Below the pieces are notes generated by a model that worked only from the letters and a program-made list of their open reading frames with translations, searched no databases and was not told where the DNA came from. From positions 62,001 through 126,000 of the forward strand of contig NZ_BMCM01000007.1 of NCBI RefSeq assembly GCF_014635185.1: a stretch of DNA of 64,000 bases, in the 5' to 3' direction. The stretch is from Microbacterium murale (GTDB lineage: Bacteria > Actinomycetota > Actinomycetes > Actinomycetales > Microbacteriaceae). The translations under genes were made by a program, and so were the position numbers. Position 1 is the stretch's first letter. Each line of letters opens with the position of its first letter. Shown here in pieces: positions 53,477 through 60,685 of this stretch.

Positions 53477-53890
53477 TCAGTGCGTGCGGGCGACGTGCCC
53501 GAGCCTGCCTGCGAGAGCGACGATCTCCTCTGCGTCGTCGGCCGCCACAGCGACCAGAGGATAGGCGTCGGGTTCCTCCTCGAGATACACCAGCGCGAGG
53601 CCGTGCTCGTCGAGCATCTCGTTCGCGACGGCCACGGCCGTCGCGAGGTCTGAGTCGACATCCCCGACCGCGTCGAGGTCGACTGCGGTGGCGAAGATGC
53701 GCGGCAGACCGGCGAGGGCATCGGCGAGTTGTGCTCCGGTGTCCCCCGGTTCCAGATAGGCGAGCGCACCGGCGTCGTCGAGCCCTTCGATCATGACGAG
53801 CCAGGGATCATCGACAGCATGGATCACCGCGGCGACGAGTTGCGGATCATCGTCGAGCAGCCTGCACAGCCGTGCCCAGTCCTCGTTCAC
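53477..53890 (-). CDS. acidic hypothetical protein (DUF6630-like)
   Basis: 137-aa acidic protein from GTG 53890: LCRLLDDDPQLVAAVIHAVDDPWLVMIEGLDDAGALAYLEPGDTGAQLADALAGLPRI... ending LVAVAADDAEEIVALAGRLGH. It resembles actinobacterial DUF6630 proteins by eye. No catalytic motif. It follows the FHA-domain gene at 5 bp distance, so the two are likely co-transcribed at the edge of the type VII effector cluster. Confidence 0.55.
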   Translation of the reverse strand: MNEDWARLCRLLDDDPQLVAAVIHAVDDPWLVMIEGLDDAGALAYLEPGDTGAQLADALAGLPRIFATAVDLDAVGDVDSDLATAVAVANEMLDEHGLALVYLEEEPDAYPLVAVAADDAEEIVALAGRLGHVARTH

Positions 53891-53895
53891 GACGG

Positions 53896-54681
53896 TCAGT
53901 CGCCGTCCGGATCGTGCTGATCGCGCAGCGCGTCATCGTCGAGAAGTGGCAGATCCGCCCGGGTGACGACCTGCGAGGTCACGGCGTACTCGACCAGTCT
54001 GGCCCGGCGGTTGGTGGCGAGTTTTCCAGGACCGCCGCGTAGGCCCTGCACACCCATGCGGTCGAGCTTGTCGCAGACGTTGTCGAGTTTGCGATTGAAC
54101 TTGCTCATCGTCCATCCGAGGCGCTTGGCGGCATCGCTCGAGGAGGGCAGCTCGTTCATGCTGACGCCCTCACGGCGGAGCATCGGCTCTGCGAGCGCGA
54201 CCATGAGCTGCTTCTGCAGCGCCGTGAAGCTGGCCGGCATGACGGTCGTCTCACCGCTCATCGACCACTCGACCTGGTGGGAGACCTCGTACGGAGCCTG
54301 CTCGGTGTGCAGGCTCAGCTCGTAGGTCACCGGCCCCGCGGTGAACACGATCACGCTGCGCTCGAAGACGAGCGGCATCCGCGCCCCTGGCGACAGCCAC
54401 GACTGCACTGCCCCGCCGGCACTGGAGATCGTGGCCGCGAGTCGCACTCCGACGTTCGCCAGCCACCATAAGCCGTCGCGGTGCTGCAACTCCAGGAAGT
54501 GCCGGTGCAGGTAGGGATTGTCATCGACCTCGAGGTCGCCCTCGCGTCCGATGATGAACGGTCTGTCCGCCGGCAGGTCGTGCCATTCTCCGGCGAACTC
54601 GAGCCGGAGCGGTGCGGGTTCGCGCATCACCCTCGGCTCGGCATCCTCGTCCAGCGCCGTAGCACCATCCACTTCAGTCAC
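53896..54681 (-). CDS. FHA-domain protein with C-terminal helical DNA-binding-like region
   Basis: 261-aa protein. Residues about 25-110 are an FHA domain: FAGEWHDLPADRPFIIGREGDLEVDDNPYLHRHFLELQHRDGLWWLANVG, where GRE and the LHRHF/N positions form the phosphothreonine-binding face. The C-terminal half (SFTALQKQLMVALAEPMLRREG..SSDAAKRLGWTMSKFNRKLDNVCDKL) looks like a winged helix. FHA proteins often regulate type VII systems. GTG 54681 has CCAGGGGGTCG 6-10 bases upstream and is preferred to 54753. Confidence 0.65.
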   Translation of the reverse strand: MTEVDGATALDEDAEPRVMREPAPLRLEFAGEWHDLPADRPFIIGREGDLEVDDNPYLHRHFLELQHRDGLWWLANVGVRLAATISSAGGAVQSWLSPGARMPLVFERSVIVFTAGPVTYELSLHTEQAPYEVSHQVEWSMSGETTVMPASFTALQKQLMVALAEPMLRREGVSMNELPSSSDAAKRLGWTMSKFNRKLDNVCDKLDRMGVQGLRGGPGKLATNRRARLVEYAVTSQVVTRADLPLLDDDALRDQHDPDGD

Positions 54682-54819
54682 GTAACGACCCCCTGGCGAA
54701 TATCCTGCCACGGGATCAGCCCGGATGCGCGTCAAGTCGGCTTCAGCCGACACAGCCTTCGGGAAGAGATCAGCTCAGATCTCAGGCAACACGATGGTCA
54801 GCTCGCATCGAGGGATCGT

Positions 54820-55356
54820 TCAGAGACGGTAAGCACCCGATTCGAAGTCGGCCAGGTTTCGCCGCGTGTATGCGATCGTGGAATCGAAGTATTCCTCGAA
54901 CGAATCGAAGGCATCGATGATACCGGAAGGGTCCATCGAGAGCACTTGGCTGGCCACGCGCCCATCGACGACTGGCATCGCTGCGAACAACGGCATCTCG
55001 AGGTCCACGGCGATCGGCAGCAGCGTCGCCGCTGAGTATCCCTCGGCGACCGCTTGGGGCGGAGCAGACTGCATCCAGGCTGTGAACACGTCACGGTGGG
55101 CGCCTGCCGCCAGCTGCTCGACGCTCAGCAGGTCCTGCGTCTCGAAGAACGCGGGCCAGCCGTTCGCGGATTCCAGGAACGACCGGTGGCCGAGGTCGAG
55201 GATCAGGCCGGTGCCCTCCTCCAGCTCGTCCAGCCGCGCTGACGACGCCGCGACGGCCGGCAGGGTATAAGGGAAGATCCGATCGACATCGAGACTCGCG
55301 ATGCGCTCTTTGACGCGCACCAGCTCGACGATTCGTGTGGGCCAGTCGCTCATCAT
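54820..55356 (-). CDS. SUKH (SMI1/KNR4)-like putative immunity protein
   Basis: 178-aa protein: LDELEEGTGLILDLGHRSFLESANGWPAFFETQDLLSVEQL in the middle and AFDSFEEYFDSTIAYTRRNLADFESG at the end fit the SUKH superfamily, a common immunity fold paired with nuclease toxins. It overlaps the stop of the effector gene at 55353 (ATGA), the textbook toxin-immunity arrangement. Immunity function is inferred from fold and position. Confidence 0.65.
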   Translation of the reverse strand: MMSDWPTRIVELVRVKERIASLDVDRIFPYTLPAVAASSARLDELEEGTGLILDLGHRSFLESANGWPAFFETQDLLSVEQLAAGAHRDVFTAWMQSAPPQAVAEGYSAATLLPIAVDLEMPLFAAMPVVDGRVASQVLSMDPSGIIDAFDSFEEYFDSTIAYTRRNLADFESGAYRL

Positions 55357-55928
55357 TCCCTCACTATGAAGATCGTCGGATTGTGCCCCACCGGATAGCG
55401 ATTGACCTGCCCGGCGAGGCTCGAGTTCACACGACTAGTGTAGTCACCCCACCCAGGAGGCTTGCCCTGGCCGACCCAGGTCGAATCGGGCACGTGGGCT
55501 GCGACGCCGTCATACGGCGTGCCGGCCGCTTCCGCGCGAAGCCGCTCGAGTCGGGCTTCTCTACGAGCTTCACGGGAAATCTCCCCGGCGGTGCTCACGC
55601 GGCCAGAATCCGACAACGAACCGTCGGCGAGGTACTGGTTGCTGCGATTCACGTAGTCGTGGAACTGCGCGGTCTCCGCGTCGGTCGCTCCTTCCGGAAT
55701 GCGGAACTCGACAGGCCCGTCCCCACTCGGATTGGGGAGGTCTGGGCCATGCATCGGACCGCCGTTCCCACCGGAGCCGTCGAAGACGTCGATGCGACCC
55801 GTCCTCGTGTTGACGTCGCCGAAATGCACACCCAGGTTGTCCGTCATGCCCCGCAGTCTCTGCGCGCTCATCCCACCGTCAAGCACAGAGTCAACGACTC
55901 TCCTGAATATCTGTCCAGGCTTGGCCAT
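55353..55928 (-). CDS. module 1 effector, unknown toxin domain
   Basis: 191-aa protein. The N-terminal 80 residues are a linker (FGDVNTRTGRIDVFDGSGG); the helical middle is SREARREARLERLRAEAAG; the last about 50 residues AHVPDSTWVGQGKPPGWGDYTSRVNSSLAGQVNRYPVGHNPTIFIVRE form a small compact domain with conserved-looking D, W, N and H residues. I do not recognise the domain; a small nuclease is plausible given the SUKH-like partner. TGATG coupling to the carrier gene at 55928 and to the immunity gene downstream. Confidence 0.55.
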   Translation of the reverse strand: MAKPGQIFRRVVDSVLDGGMSAQRLRGMTDNLGVHFGDVNTRTGRIDVFDGSGGNGGPMHGPDLPNPSGDGPVEFRIPEGATDAETAQFHDYVNRSNQYLADGSLSDSGRVSTAGEISREARREARLERLRAEAAGTPYDGVAAHVPDSTWVGQGKPPGWGDYTSRVNSSLAGQVNRYPVGHNPTIFIVRE

Positions 55929-56635
55929 CAGACGTCACCTCCGAAGTCGAGCGCAGAGAACTCCGCGAAGAAGTTCGATGTCAACGTCGAGATATCCGCA
56001 CCATGCACGTTCATCGCCTCCTGCGCATCCTCCAACGCCGTCATATCCGCATAGAACTCATCCGAATCCCCCACCGCACCCTCAACCATCGGCGCATCCA
56101 AAATCGCATCGATCACCGCAGGCAACTTCTCCGCCATCGGCTCAATCACCATCGGCGCCAACTGCTCCAACAACTGCTCGACGACCACATCCACCGCCGC
56201 GTTCAACAGTCTTTTCTTGATCAGCAGCATCGGACCAGCACCCAACGCACTGATCGGATTCGTCAACATCAACAACAGACTCGCCAACGTCGTCGTCACA
56301 TCCACGATCACCTTCATCTTCAAACCGAAGATGACGTCCGCACCGACGTCCATCGCCGTCGCCGCCGGTGGCATGATGTCGATCAGCTGCTGCAGATTCT
56401 GCGAACGATTCGTATTCCACGCGCTCACCGTCGCAGGACCCGTCTGACCCCGCAGAGCGACAGCCATATCGCCATTCATCTTGCGGTCGACAGCCTGAAT
56501 CACCGTCTCCAGATCCGTCCCGAAATTACGCACCAGAACAGAGCCCTTGCGGACCTCGTCCTCGTCGATATCCGGCCACTCAAAACCCAGCTTCTCCATC
56601 ACCCAGACAAGCTCATTCGGCAACATCATTCCCAC
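55928..56635 (-). CDS. type VII carrier, CpnT-N-like, copy 1
   Basis: 235-aa protein. The N-terminus LPNELVWVMEKLGFEWPDIDEDEVRKGS is the LPxEL...WPDxDEDE signature of CpnT-like N-terminal domains that route toxins through ESX systems. A WXG-like helical part, a hydrophobic central segment (about 108-142) and an acidic tail follow. It is about 80% identical by eye to copy 3 (60685-61392) and same length as copy 2. Its GTG start follows GGAGGAGG. Normally this domain is fused to the toxin; here it is separate and its stop overlaps the effector start (TGATG). Confidence 0.65.
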   Translation of the reverse strand: MGMMLPNELVWVMEKLGFEWPDIDEDEVRKGSVLVRNFGTDLETVIQAVDRKMNGDMAVALRGQTGPATVSAWNTNRSQNLQQLIDIMPPAATAMDVGADVIFGLKMKVIVDVTTTLASLLLMLTNPISALGAGPMLLIKKRLLNAAVDVVVEQLLEQLAPMVIEPMAEKLPAVIDAILDAPMVEGAVGDSDEFYADMTALEDAQEAMNVHGADISTLTSNFFAEFSALDFGGDV

Positions 56636-56685
56636 GGCACAACCTCCTCCTGCACCGACTGTAAGCAGACGAGGTGAAGATCACT

Positions 56686-56703
56686 ATGGGTAGCACTTCC
56701 CAC
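56686..56703. promoter_or_regulatory. ATGGG-N8-CCCAY motif, site D (carrier copy 1)
   Basis: ATGGGTAGCACTTCCCAC, inverted arms ATGGG and CCCAC around 8 bases, 50 bp before the GTG start of the module 1 carrier. The fourth occurrence of a motif found before each carrier and the Esx-like gene. Confidence 0.65.
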
Positions 56704-56722
56704 TCCACGCAGGCCCATGCGC

Positions 56723-57355
56723 TCAGTCCTGTCCCGGATAGTCGATCTCCACGCTGACGAATCGTGAATCCGGGATCGGCTTGACCTCGACCGTCGCTCC
56801 GTCCAGCGCACCCGGGTCCAGGCCCAGCCGGCTCTCGAGCTCACCCTGACCGAGCCCGCTGAGGTCGCCCGACTCACTCGACGGCGCGAGGAACCGCATG
56901 TCGCCGTCCTTCCGCCCGTACTTGTCAGGATCGTCCTGTCCGATGGCATCCTCGTACAATTCCTCGACCAGCTGCTTCGGAACCGTCTTGGGCACACCTT
57001 TGATCTCGTCGACGATGTCGCCCGGGATGTCATGAACGCTCTTGCCGATCGAGCGGCCGAGGTCCTGCATGGGGTTGTAGTCCGGCTTCGCATGCCTCGC
57101 GACATGTCCGTGCGACTCGACCCCTCGGCTGACGTCGCTGAGGACGTCGTACTTCTTCGCGTGGGACGTCGTCGGCTCCGCGCGATGCCTGGGCACGCTG
57201 TCCGCGCTTCGTCGATCGAGACCGCGGATGGCGTCGGCATCCGCACGATGACGGCCACCGCGTTTGCGGAATGCGCCGGCGAACCCGGTCTTGAACTCTC
57301 GTCCGGCGCCATCGACGGCATCCACGAGTTCCCTCATCAGCTGCTTCAACTGCAC
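56723..57355 (-). CDS. module 2 effector candidate, unknown
   Basis: 210-aa protein from GTG 57355 (VQLKQLMRELVDAVDGAGREF), which starts four bases after the carrier copy 2 stop, with GGGGGCG upstream. The first 60 residues are basic (FRKRGGRHRADADAIRGLDRR), the middle contains YNPMQDLGRSIGKSVHDIPGDIVDEIKGVPKTVPKQLVEELYED, and the C-terminus is acidic. I recognise no toxin fold. No immunity gene sits between it and the next carrier; whether it is a toxin is uncertain. Confidence 0.5.
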   Translation of the reverse strand: MQLKQLMRELVDAVDGAGREFKTGFAGAFRKRGGRHRADADAIRGLDRRSADSVPRHRAEPTTSHAKKYDVLSDVSRGVESHGHVARHAKPDYNPMQDLGRSIGKSVHDIPGDIVDEIKGVPKTVPKQLVEELYEDAIGQDDPDKYGRKDGDMRFLAPSSESGDLSGLGQGELESRLGLDPGALDGATVEVKPIPDSRFVSVEIDYPGQD

Positions 57356-57359
57356 GTTG

Positions 57360-58067
57360 TCACGCCCCCGAGATCTGAAGATTTGAGAGATCGGCCAGCA
57401 GGCGATCGGTGAGCTCTTCGACATCGACCGCATGTGCGTCCATGTCATCGGCGGCCTGATCGAGCGCCACCAGGTCCGCGTAGAACTCGTCGACGTCACC
57501 GACGTTGTCCTCGACGACCGGAGCGTCCAGCAGTGCCATGACCATGCCGGGGACCTTCTCGGCGAGCGGGTCAAGCGCGAGCGGAAGCACCTCGTTGATG
57601 ACCTGCTCGAGCGTCGCCTCCATCGCCATCGAGAAGAGCTTCTTGCGGACGAGGATGAGCACTGCGGCACCGCCCGCACCGAACGGACCGGCCGCCAGGA
57701 GCGGCACGAGCTGGATCAAGGTCAGAGTGACCTCGGCGATCACCTTGATCTTCAGCGCGAGCACGATGTCCGCCGCGATGTCGATCCCGGTGCTCGCGGG
57801 GCCCAGAACATCGAGCAGCTGCTGCACGTTCTCGGATCTGTTCCGGTTCCACGCCTCGACGTGGCCCGTGCCGATCTTGCCTTTCATGGCAGCCGCGATG
57901 TCGCCGTTGATGCGGCGATCGGCGGCCTGGACGAGCGTCTCCATGTCGTCGCGATAGCCGCGCACGAGCGTCGCCGCCCGGCGCACCTCATCCTCGTCGA
58001 TGTCGGGCCATTCCAGGCCGAGCTTGTCCATGATCCAGATCAGTTCGTCCGGAAGCATCATTCCCAC
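57360..58067 (-). CDS. type VII carrier, CpnT-N-like, copy 2
   Basis: 235-aa paralogue: LPDELIWIMDKLGLEWPDIDEDEVRRAATLVRGYRDDMETLVQAADRRINGDIAAAMKG. It differs more from copies 1 and 3 than they do from each other, but keeps length, the WPDIDEDE box and the hydrophobic core (VTLTLIQLVPLLAAGPFGAGGAAVLILVRKK). GTG start at 58067 follows GGAGGTGCTGCC, nearly the same leader as the other copies. It heads the module 2 transcript with motif site C 47 bp upstream. Confidence 0.65.
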   Translation of the reverse strand: MGMMLPDELIWIMDKLGLEWPDIDEDEVRRAATLVRGYRDDMETLVQAADRRINGDIAAAMKGKIGTGHVEAWNRNRSENVQQLLDVLGPASTGIDIAADIVLALKIKVIAEVTLTLIQLVPLLAAGPFGAGGAAVLILVRKKLFSMAMEATLEQVINEVLPLALDPLAEKVPGMVMALLDAPVVEDNVGDVDEFYADLVALDQAADDMDAHAVDVEELTDRLLADLSNLQISGA

Positions 58068-58114
58068 GGCAGCACCTCCGCAATGAAACTACCGAGGCCG
58101 ACGATGGATGCGCG

Positions 58115-58132
58115 ATGGGGAGATCAGCCCAT
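58115..58132. promoter_or_regulatory. ATGGG-N8-CCCAT motif, site C (carrier copy 2)
   Basis: ATGGGGAGATCAGCCCAT, perfect 5-bp arms around 8 bases, 47 bp before the carrier copy 2 start. Same spacing as in sites B (48 bp) and D (50 bp). Confidence 0.7.
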
Positions 58133-58153
58133 GAGCGCGTGCGATGAGCCGCC

Positions 58154-59029
58154 CTACGCGCTGATCTTGACGGTCTCGGGGATGTAATACCGAATCGGTG
58201 CCAGCTCCGTGCGGACGACCGCGTCACCGGCCTGCTCGATGAACTGCGCGAAACCCATGACCCCGATCTGCCCCTGAGCGCTGGCGATGAAGACGTTGTC
58301 GACGACGGGCAGCAGCGCCGCAGTGCCACTGAGCCAGGTCGCGAAAGTCACCGTGCCTCCCGTCTCAAGCTTGTCGAGCTTGGGCTCGAGCACGCGGACA
58401 TCGCCCGCGTCGAGCGCAGACTCCTGTTCCTTGTACGCACGCACCCCGAACTCGCGGGTGACGCGGCTGATCGCTTCTGCGAGCGCAGGGAAGCGGTCGC
58501 GCCATGGGAACGGAGACCACTGACCGTTGTGACTGCCGATCGGATGGATGCTCGCCAGACGCGCACCCTCCGCGAGCAGTTCGTCGGCGACCTCGATGGC
58601 CCTGGCGAATCCGCGCTCATCGTCGGTGCCCGTGACGACCACCCGCGTCTGCGCCAGCGGAACGATCGCAAGGTCACCGGAGACTTCCAATCCGGCGGCA
58701 CGAGAGGGGTCGAGGAACAGGGCGGCGACCTGCTGCTCATCGGTGATCTCCGTCACACCGCGATCCGCACCGATCTCGAGCGGAGGCAGCGATTCGAACG
58801 CCGCCTTCAATGCGTCCGTGAAGGACACATCCCAGGCATCCGCCTGTGCGACCGTGACCACTGCTTCATCACCGATCTGGAGGCCGATGTACAGCTCGGC
58901 CGCCACGAACTGCACCCGTGGCATCTCTTCCGGCGACGTGGTCAAGTCGAGGATGCCCAGCTCAGTGGCATCGAACATCTGCAGTCGGAGCCGGTCGCGC
59001 ACGACGGCGAAATCGGACGTTTCAGTCAT
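58154..59029 (-). CDS. hypothetical protein of the effector cluster
   Basis: 291-aa protein, unrecognised with confidence. The layout (residues 95-230: LFLDPSRAAGLEVSGDLAIVPLAQTRVVVTGTDDERGFARAIEVADELLAEGARLASIHPIGSHNGQWSPFPWRD) faintly recalls DUF1444 proteins, but I would not assign it. ATG 59029 has GGAGAGG 8 bases upstream. It lies 75 bp after the small WPSGMARD gene and 87 bp before carrier copy 2. Could be an immunity or chaperone protein; no direct evidence. Confidence 0.5.
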   Translation of the reverse strand: MTETSDFAVVRDRLRLQMFDATELGILDLTTSPEEMPRVQFVAAELYIGLQIGDEAVVTVAQADAWDVSFTDALKAAFESLPPLEIGADRGVTEITDEQQVAALFLDPSRAAGLEVSGDLAIVPLAQTRVVVTGTDDERGFARAIEVADELLAEGARLASIHPIGSHNGQWSPFPWRDRFPALAEAISRVTREFGVRAYKEQESALDAGDVRVLEPKLDKLETGGTVTFATWLSGTAALLPVVDNVFIASAQGQIGVMGFAQFIEQAGDAVVRTELAPIRYYIPETVKISA

Positions 59030-59103
59030 TGGTCGTACCTCTCCGAAAGGTGGCCCATCGCGACTGACTGACAGCGCACCGGTGACAACGCTGTGCGTCC
59101 GGG

Positions 59104-59523
59104 TCAGTCCGTGTGCGCCCGACGTCGGATCGCTTCGTAAAGACGGTCCGTCTCGGCGCGCTGCAGGGCCACCGTGGTCACCGTCGACGGATCCACCGGT
59201 TCGAAAGTGTCCACGAGATCTCCGACGCTCTCCGGCGTCATCCGATAGGCCCGCTGGCCGCCGCCCTGGTCACGGGCCATTCCGCTCGGCCACACATCGG
59301 CCTGTGCGCCCGCTACACCGATCCGCCACCCGTACGGCTCGAGTTCTTCCCGTATATCGCAGAGCCCCTCGAAGGCGTCGTCCGCGCGGGCGGTGGCCGT
59401 ACCGAATCCGGAACAGTGAATCTCCACCACCCACGAATACGGCTCCTCGAACCGCCACGTGACGGTGGCATCTCGCACGATCCCTTCACGCATCACCTGG
59501 ATCGCGCGCGAACCGCCGGTCAT
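59104..59523 (-). CDS. conserved small protein with WPSGMARDxGGG motif
   Basis: 139-aa protein. Core: DDAFEGLCDIREELEPYGWRIGVAGAQADVWPSGMARDQGGGQRAYRM. I recall a family with the same WPSGM.RD.GGG motif, often near secreted toxins, of unknown function. ATG overlaps the stop of the type VII-associated gene (ATGA), fourth gene of the module 3 operon. Confidence 0.6.
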   Translation of the reverse strand: MTGGSRAIQVMREGIVRDATVTWRFEEPYSWVVEIHCSGFGTATARADDAFEGLCDIREELEPYGWRIGVAGAQADVWPSGMARDQGGGQRAYRMTPESVGDLVDTFEPVDPSTVTTVALQRAETDRLYEAIRRRAHTD

Positions 59524-60110
59524 GCTTTCAGGATGTCGGCGGGTTCGATGACGAGGGCGACTTCGCTTCCGGGGTTGAGGGCGATCCGAACGCCTTCCGG
59601 CAGCGATTCGGCGTATTCACGGCCACGGATCGTGGTGAAGTCCGTGTACCCGGAGGTTGCCGCCTTCTCCACGTCGGTGAAAGCGTACGCGAGGCGACCA
59701 CCGTCTTTCGCGGCAGCGAGGAAGAGTCCGCCTTCAGGGCGGCTGAAGATGACGACATCAGCGGCAGCGAACTCCTGGTCCAACTGCTCGCTCGTGGCGT
59801 GTCCGGCCCGCGCGAGCTGCAGCACGCGCTCGAGCTTGGTGGTCGGGGTGACCCAGCCACGTGCAGCCGGGGACGGCACATATCGAGGATTAGGAGTGAA
59901 GTCACCACTCAACTCGCCTGCTTCATCGGATCGCCACGCTCCGATGATGCCCTCTGGCGGCACGGTCTCGAGGCCCGCGAACTCCGGATCGATTGCGTAC
60001 ACCCACCCGCCCGGATTCGCACGGGCTTCTGCGCGGAGCGCGTCCGTGACGGGCGGCGCGGTGGGTGTCGTCATGTGCGGTTCTTTCCCGTCCATATCGA
60101 GGTCGCTCAT
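59520..60110 (-). CDS. type VII secretion system-associated protein
   Basis: 196-aa protein. The core PGGWVYAIDPEFAGLETVPPEGIIGAWRSDEAGELSGDFTPNPRYVPSPAARG follows the pattern of the actinobacterial 'type VII secretion system-associated protein' family, in which YxIDP..GaW..d..G....F.PNP.Y.PS recurs. ATG 60110 overlaps the stop of the ADP-ribosyltransferase gene (ATGA). Role, whether chaperone or immunity, is not known to me; position favours neutralising the toxin upstream (inference). Confidence 0.62.
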   Translation of the reverse strand: MSDLDMDGKEPHMTTPTAPPVTDALRAEARANPGGWVYAIDPEFAGLETVPPEGIIGAWRSDEAGELSGDFTPNPRYVPSPAARGWVTPTTKLERVLQLARAGHATSEQLDQEFAAADVVIFSRPEGGLFLAAAKDGGRLAYAFTDVEKAATSGYTDFTTIRGREYAESLPEGVRIALNPGSEVALVIEPADILKA

Positions 60111-60685
60111 CTTCCACCACTGTAGTGCGGGTTCGGCACCCAATCGCCCAGCGTTCCGCCAGGGCCGACGGGATGCGCACCCACGATGTTCTCGCGGGGA
60201 ATCCCACCCTGGAAGGTGATCTCTCGCTCCGGCCGGAACGAGTTCGGGCCGAACGGATTGTCCGGAATAGTGGCATCAGCATCGATGCCGCCCGGCGCAT
60301 CGACGGAGTAGCGGTAAGCCGCGGGCCAGTTCAGGTCCGGACTGGTGGTGGTACTGACGAAATTCGAATGCGTGTTGTGACGCACGAAGTCGTTGTAGTC
60401 GTTGTTGCTCGCATCCCGCACCTGGAAGCCCTCTTCGAAGATCGTGCTGGGCGGACGGTTGTCCCCGCGATACAGCGCTTCGGTGGTCGTGCGATCCACT
60501 CGGTTGGTTCGGCTTCCCGTCAGATCGGGGGCGTCGGTGCCGTCGAGAAGCTTCACCTTCTGCTTCAAGTCCTCGAGATGATCATCCACCTTGCGGGCGA
60601 CCTCAGGGAGTCTGACGTTCGCGTCCTTGCCGCCCTTGACCATCGCGTGCCACAGGTCAGCGAACGCGCGTCCGAATGCAGACAT
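60107..60685 (-). CDS. module 3 effector: scabin/pierisin-like ADP-ribosyltransferase toxin
   Basis: 192-aa protein. After a helical leader (residues 1-60) is a mono-ADP-ribosyltransferase domain: LYRGDNRPPSTIFEEGF with R73, HSNFVSTTTSP with S111-T112, and EREITFQGGIP with E163/E165, the R-S-E pattern of cholera toxin-type enzymes. WPAAYRYSVDAPGGIDADATIPDNPF and ENIVGAH match scabin/pierisin relatives, which modify guanine in DNA. DNA as substrate here is inferred from similarity. TGATG coupling to carrier copy 3. Confidence 0.78.
   Translation of the reverse strand: MSAFGRAFADLWHAMVKGGKDANVRLPEVARKVDDHLEDLKQKVKLLDGTDAPDLTGSRTNRVDRTTTEALYRGDNRPPSTIFEEGFQVRDASNNDYNDFVRHNTHSNFVSTTTSPDLNWPAAYRYSVDAPGGIDADATIPDNPFGPNSFRPEREITFQGGIPRENIVGAHPVGPGGTLGDWVPNPHYSGGR

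Noticed and set aside
56626-57321. 231-aa minus-strand open frame overlapping the module 2 effector
   Set aside because: Arginine/serine-rich out-of-frame translation of the 56723-57355 gene.
58154-59029. DUF1444 (YtpQ) assignment for the 291-aa protein
   Set aside because: Similarity is only in general layout; no conserved motif supports it.
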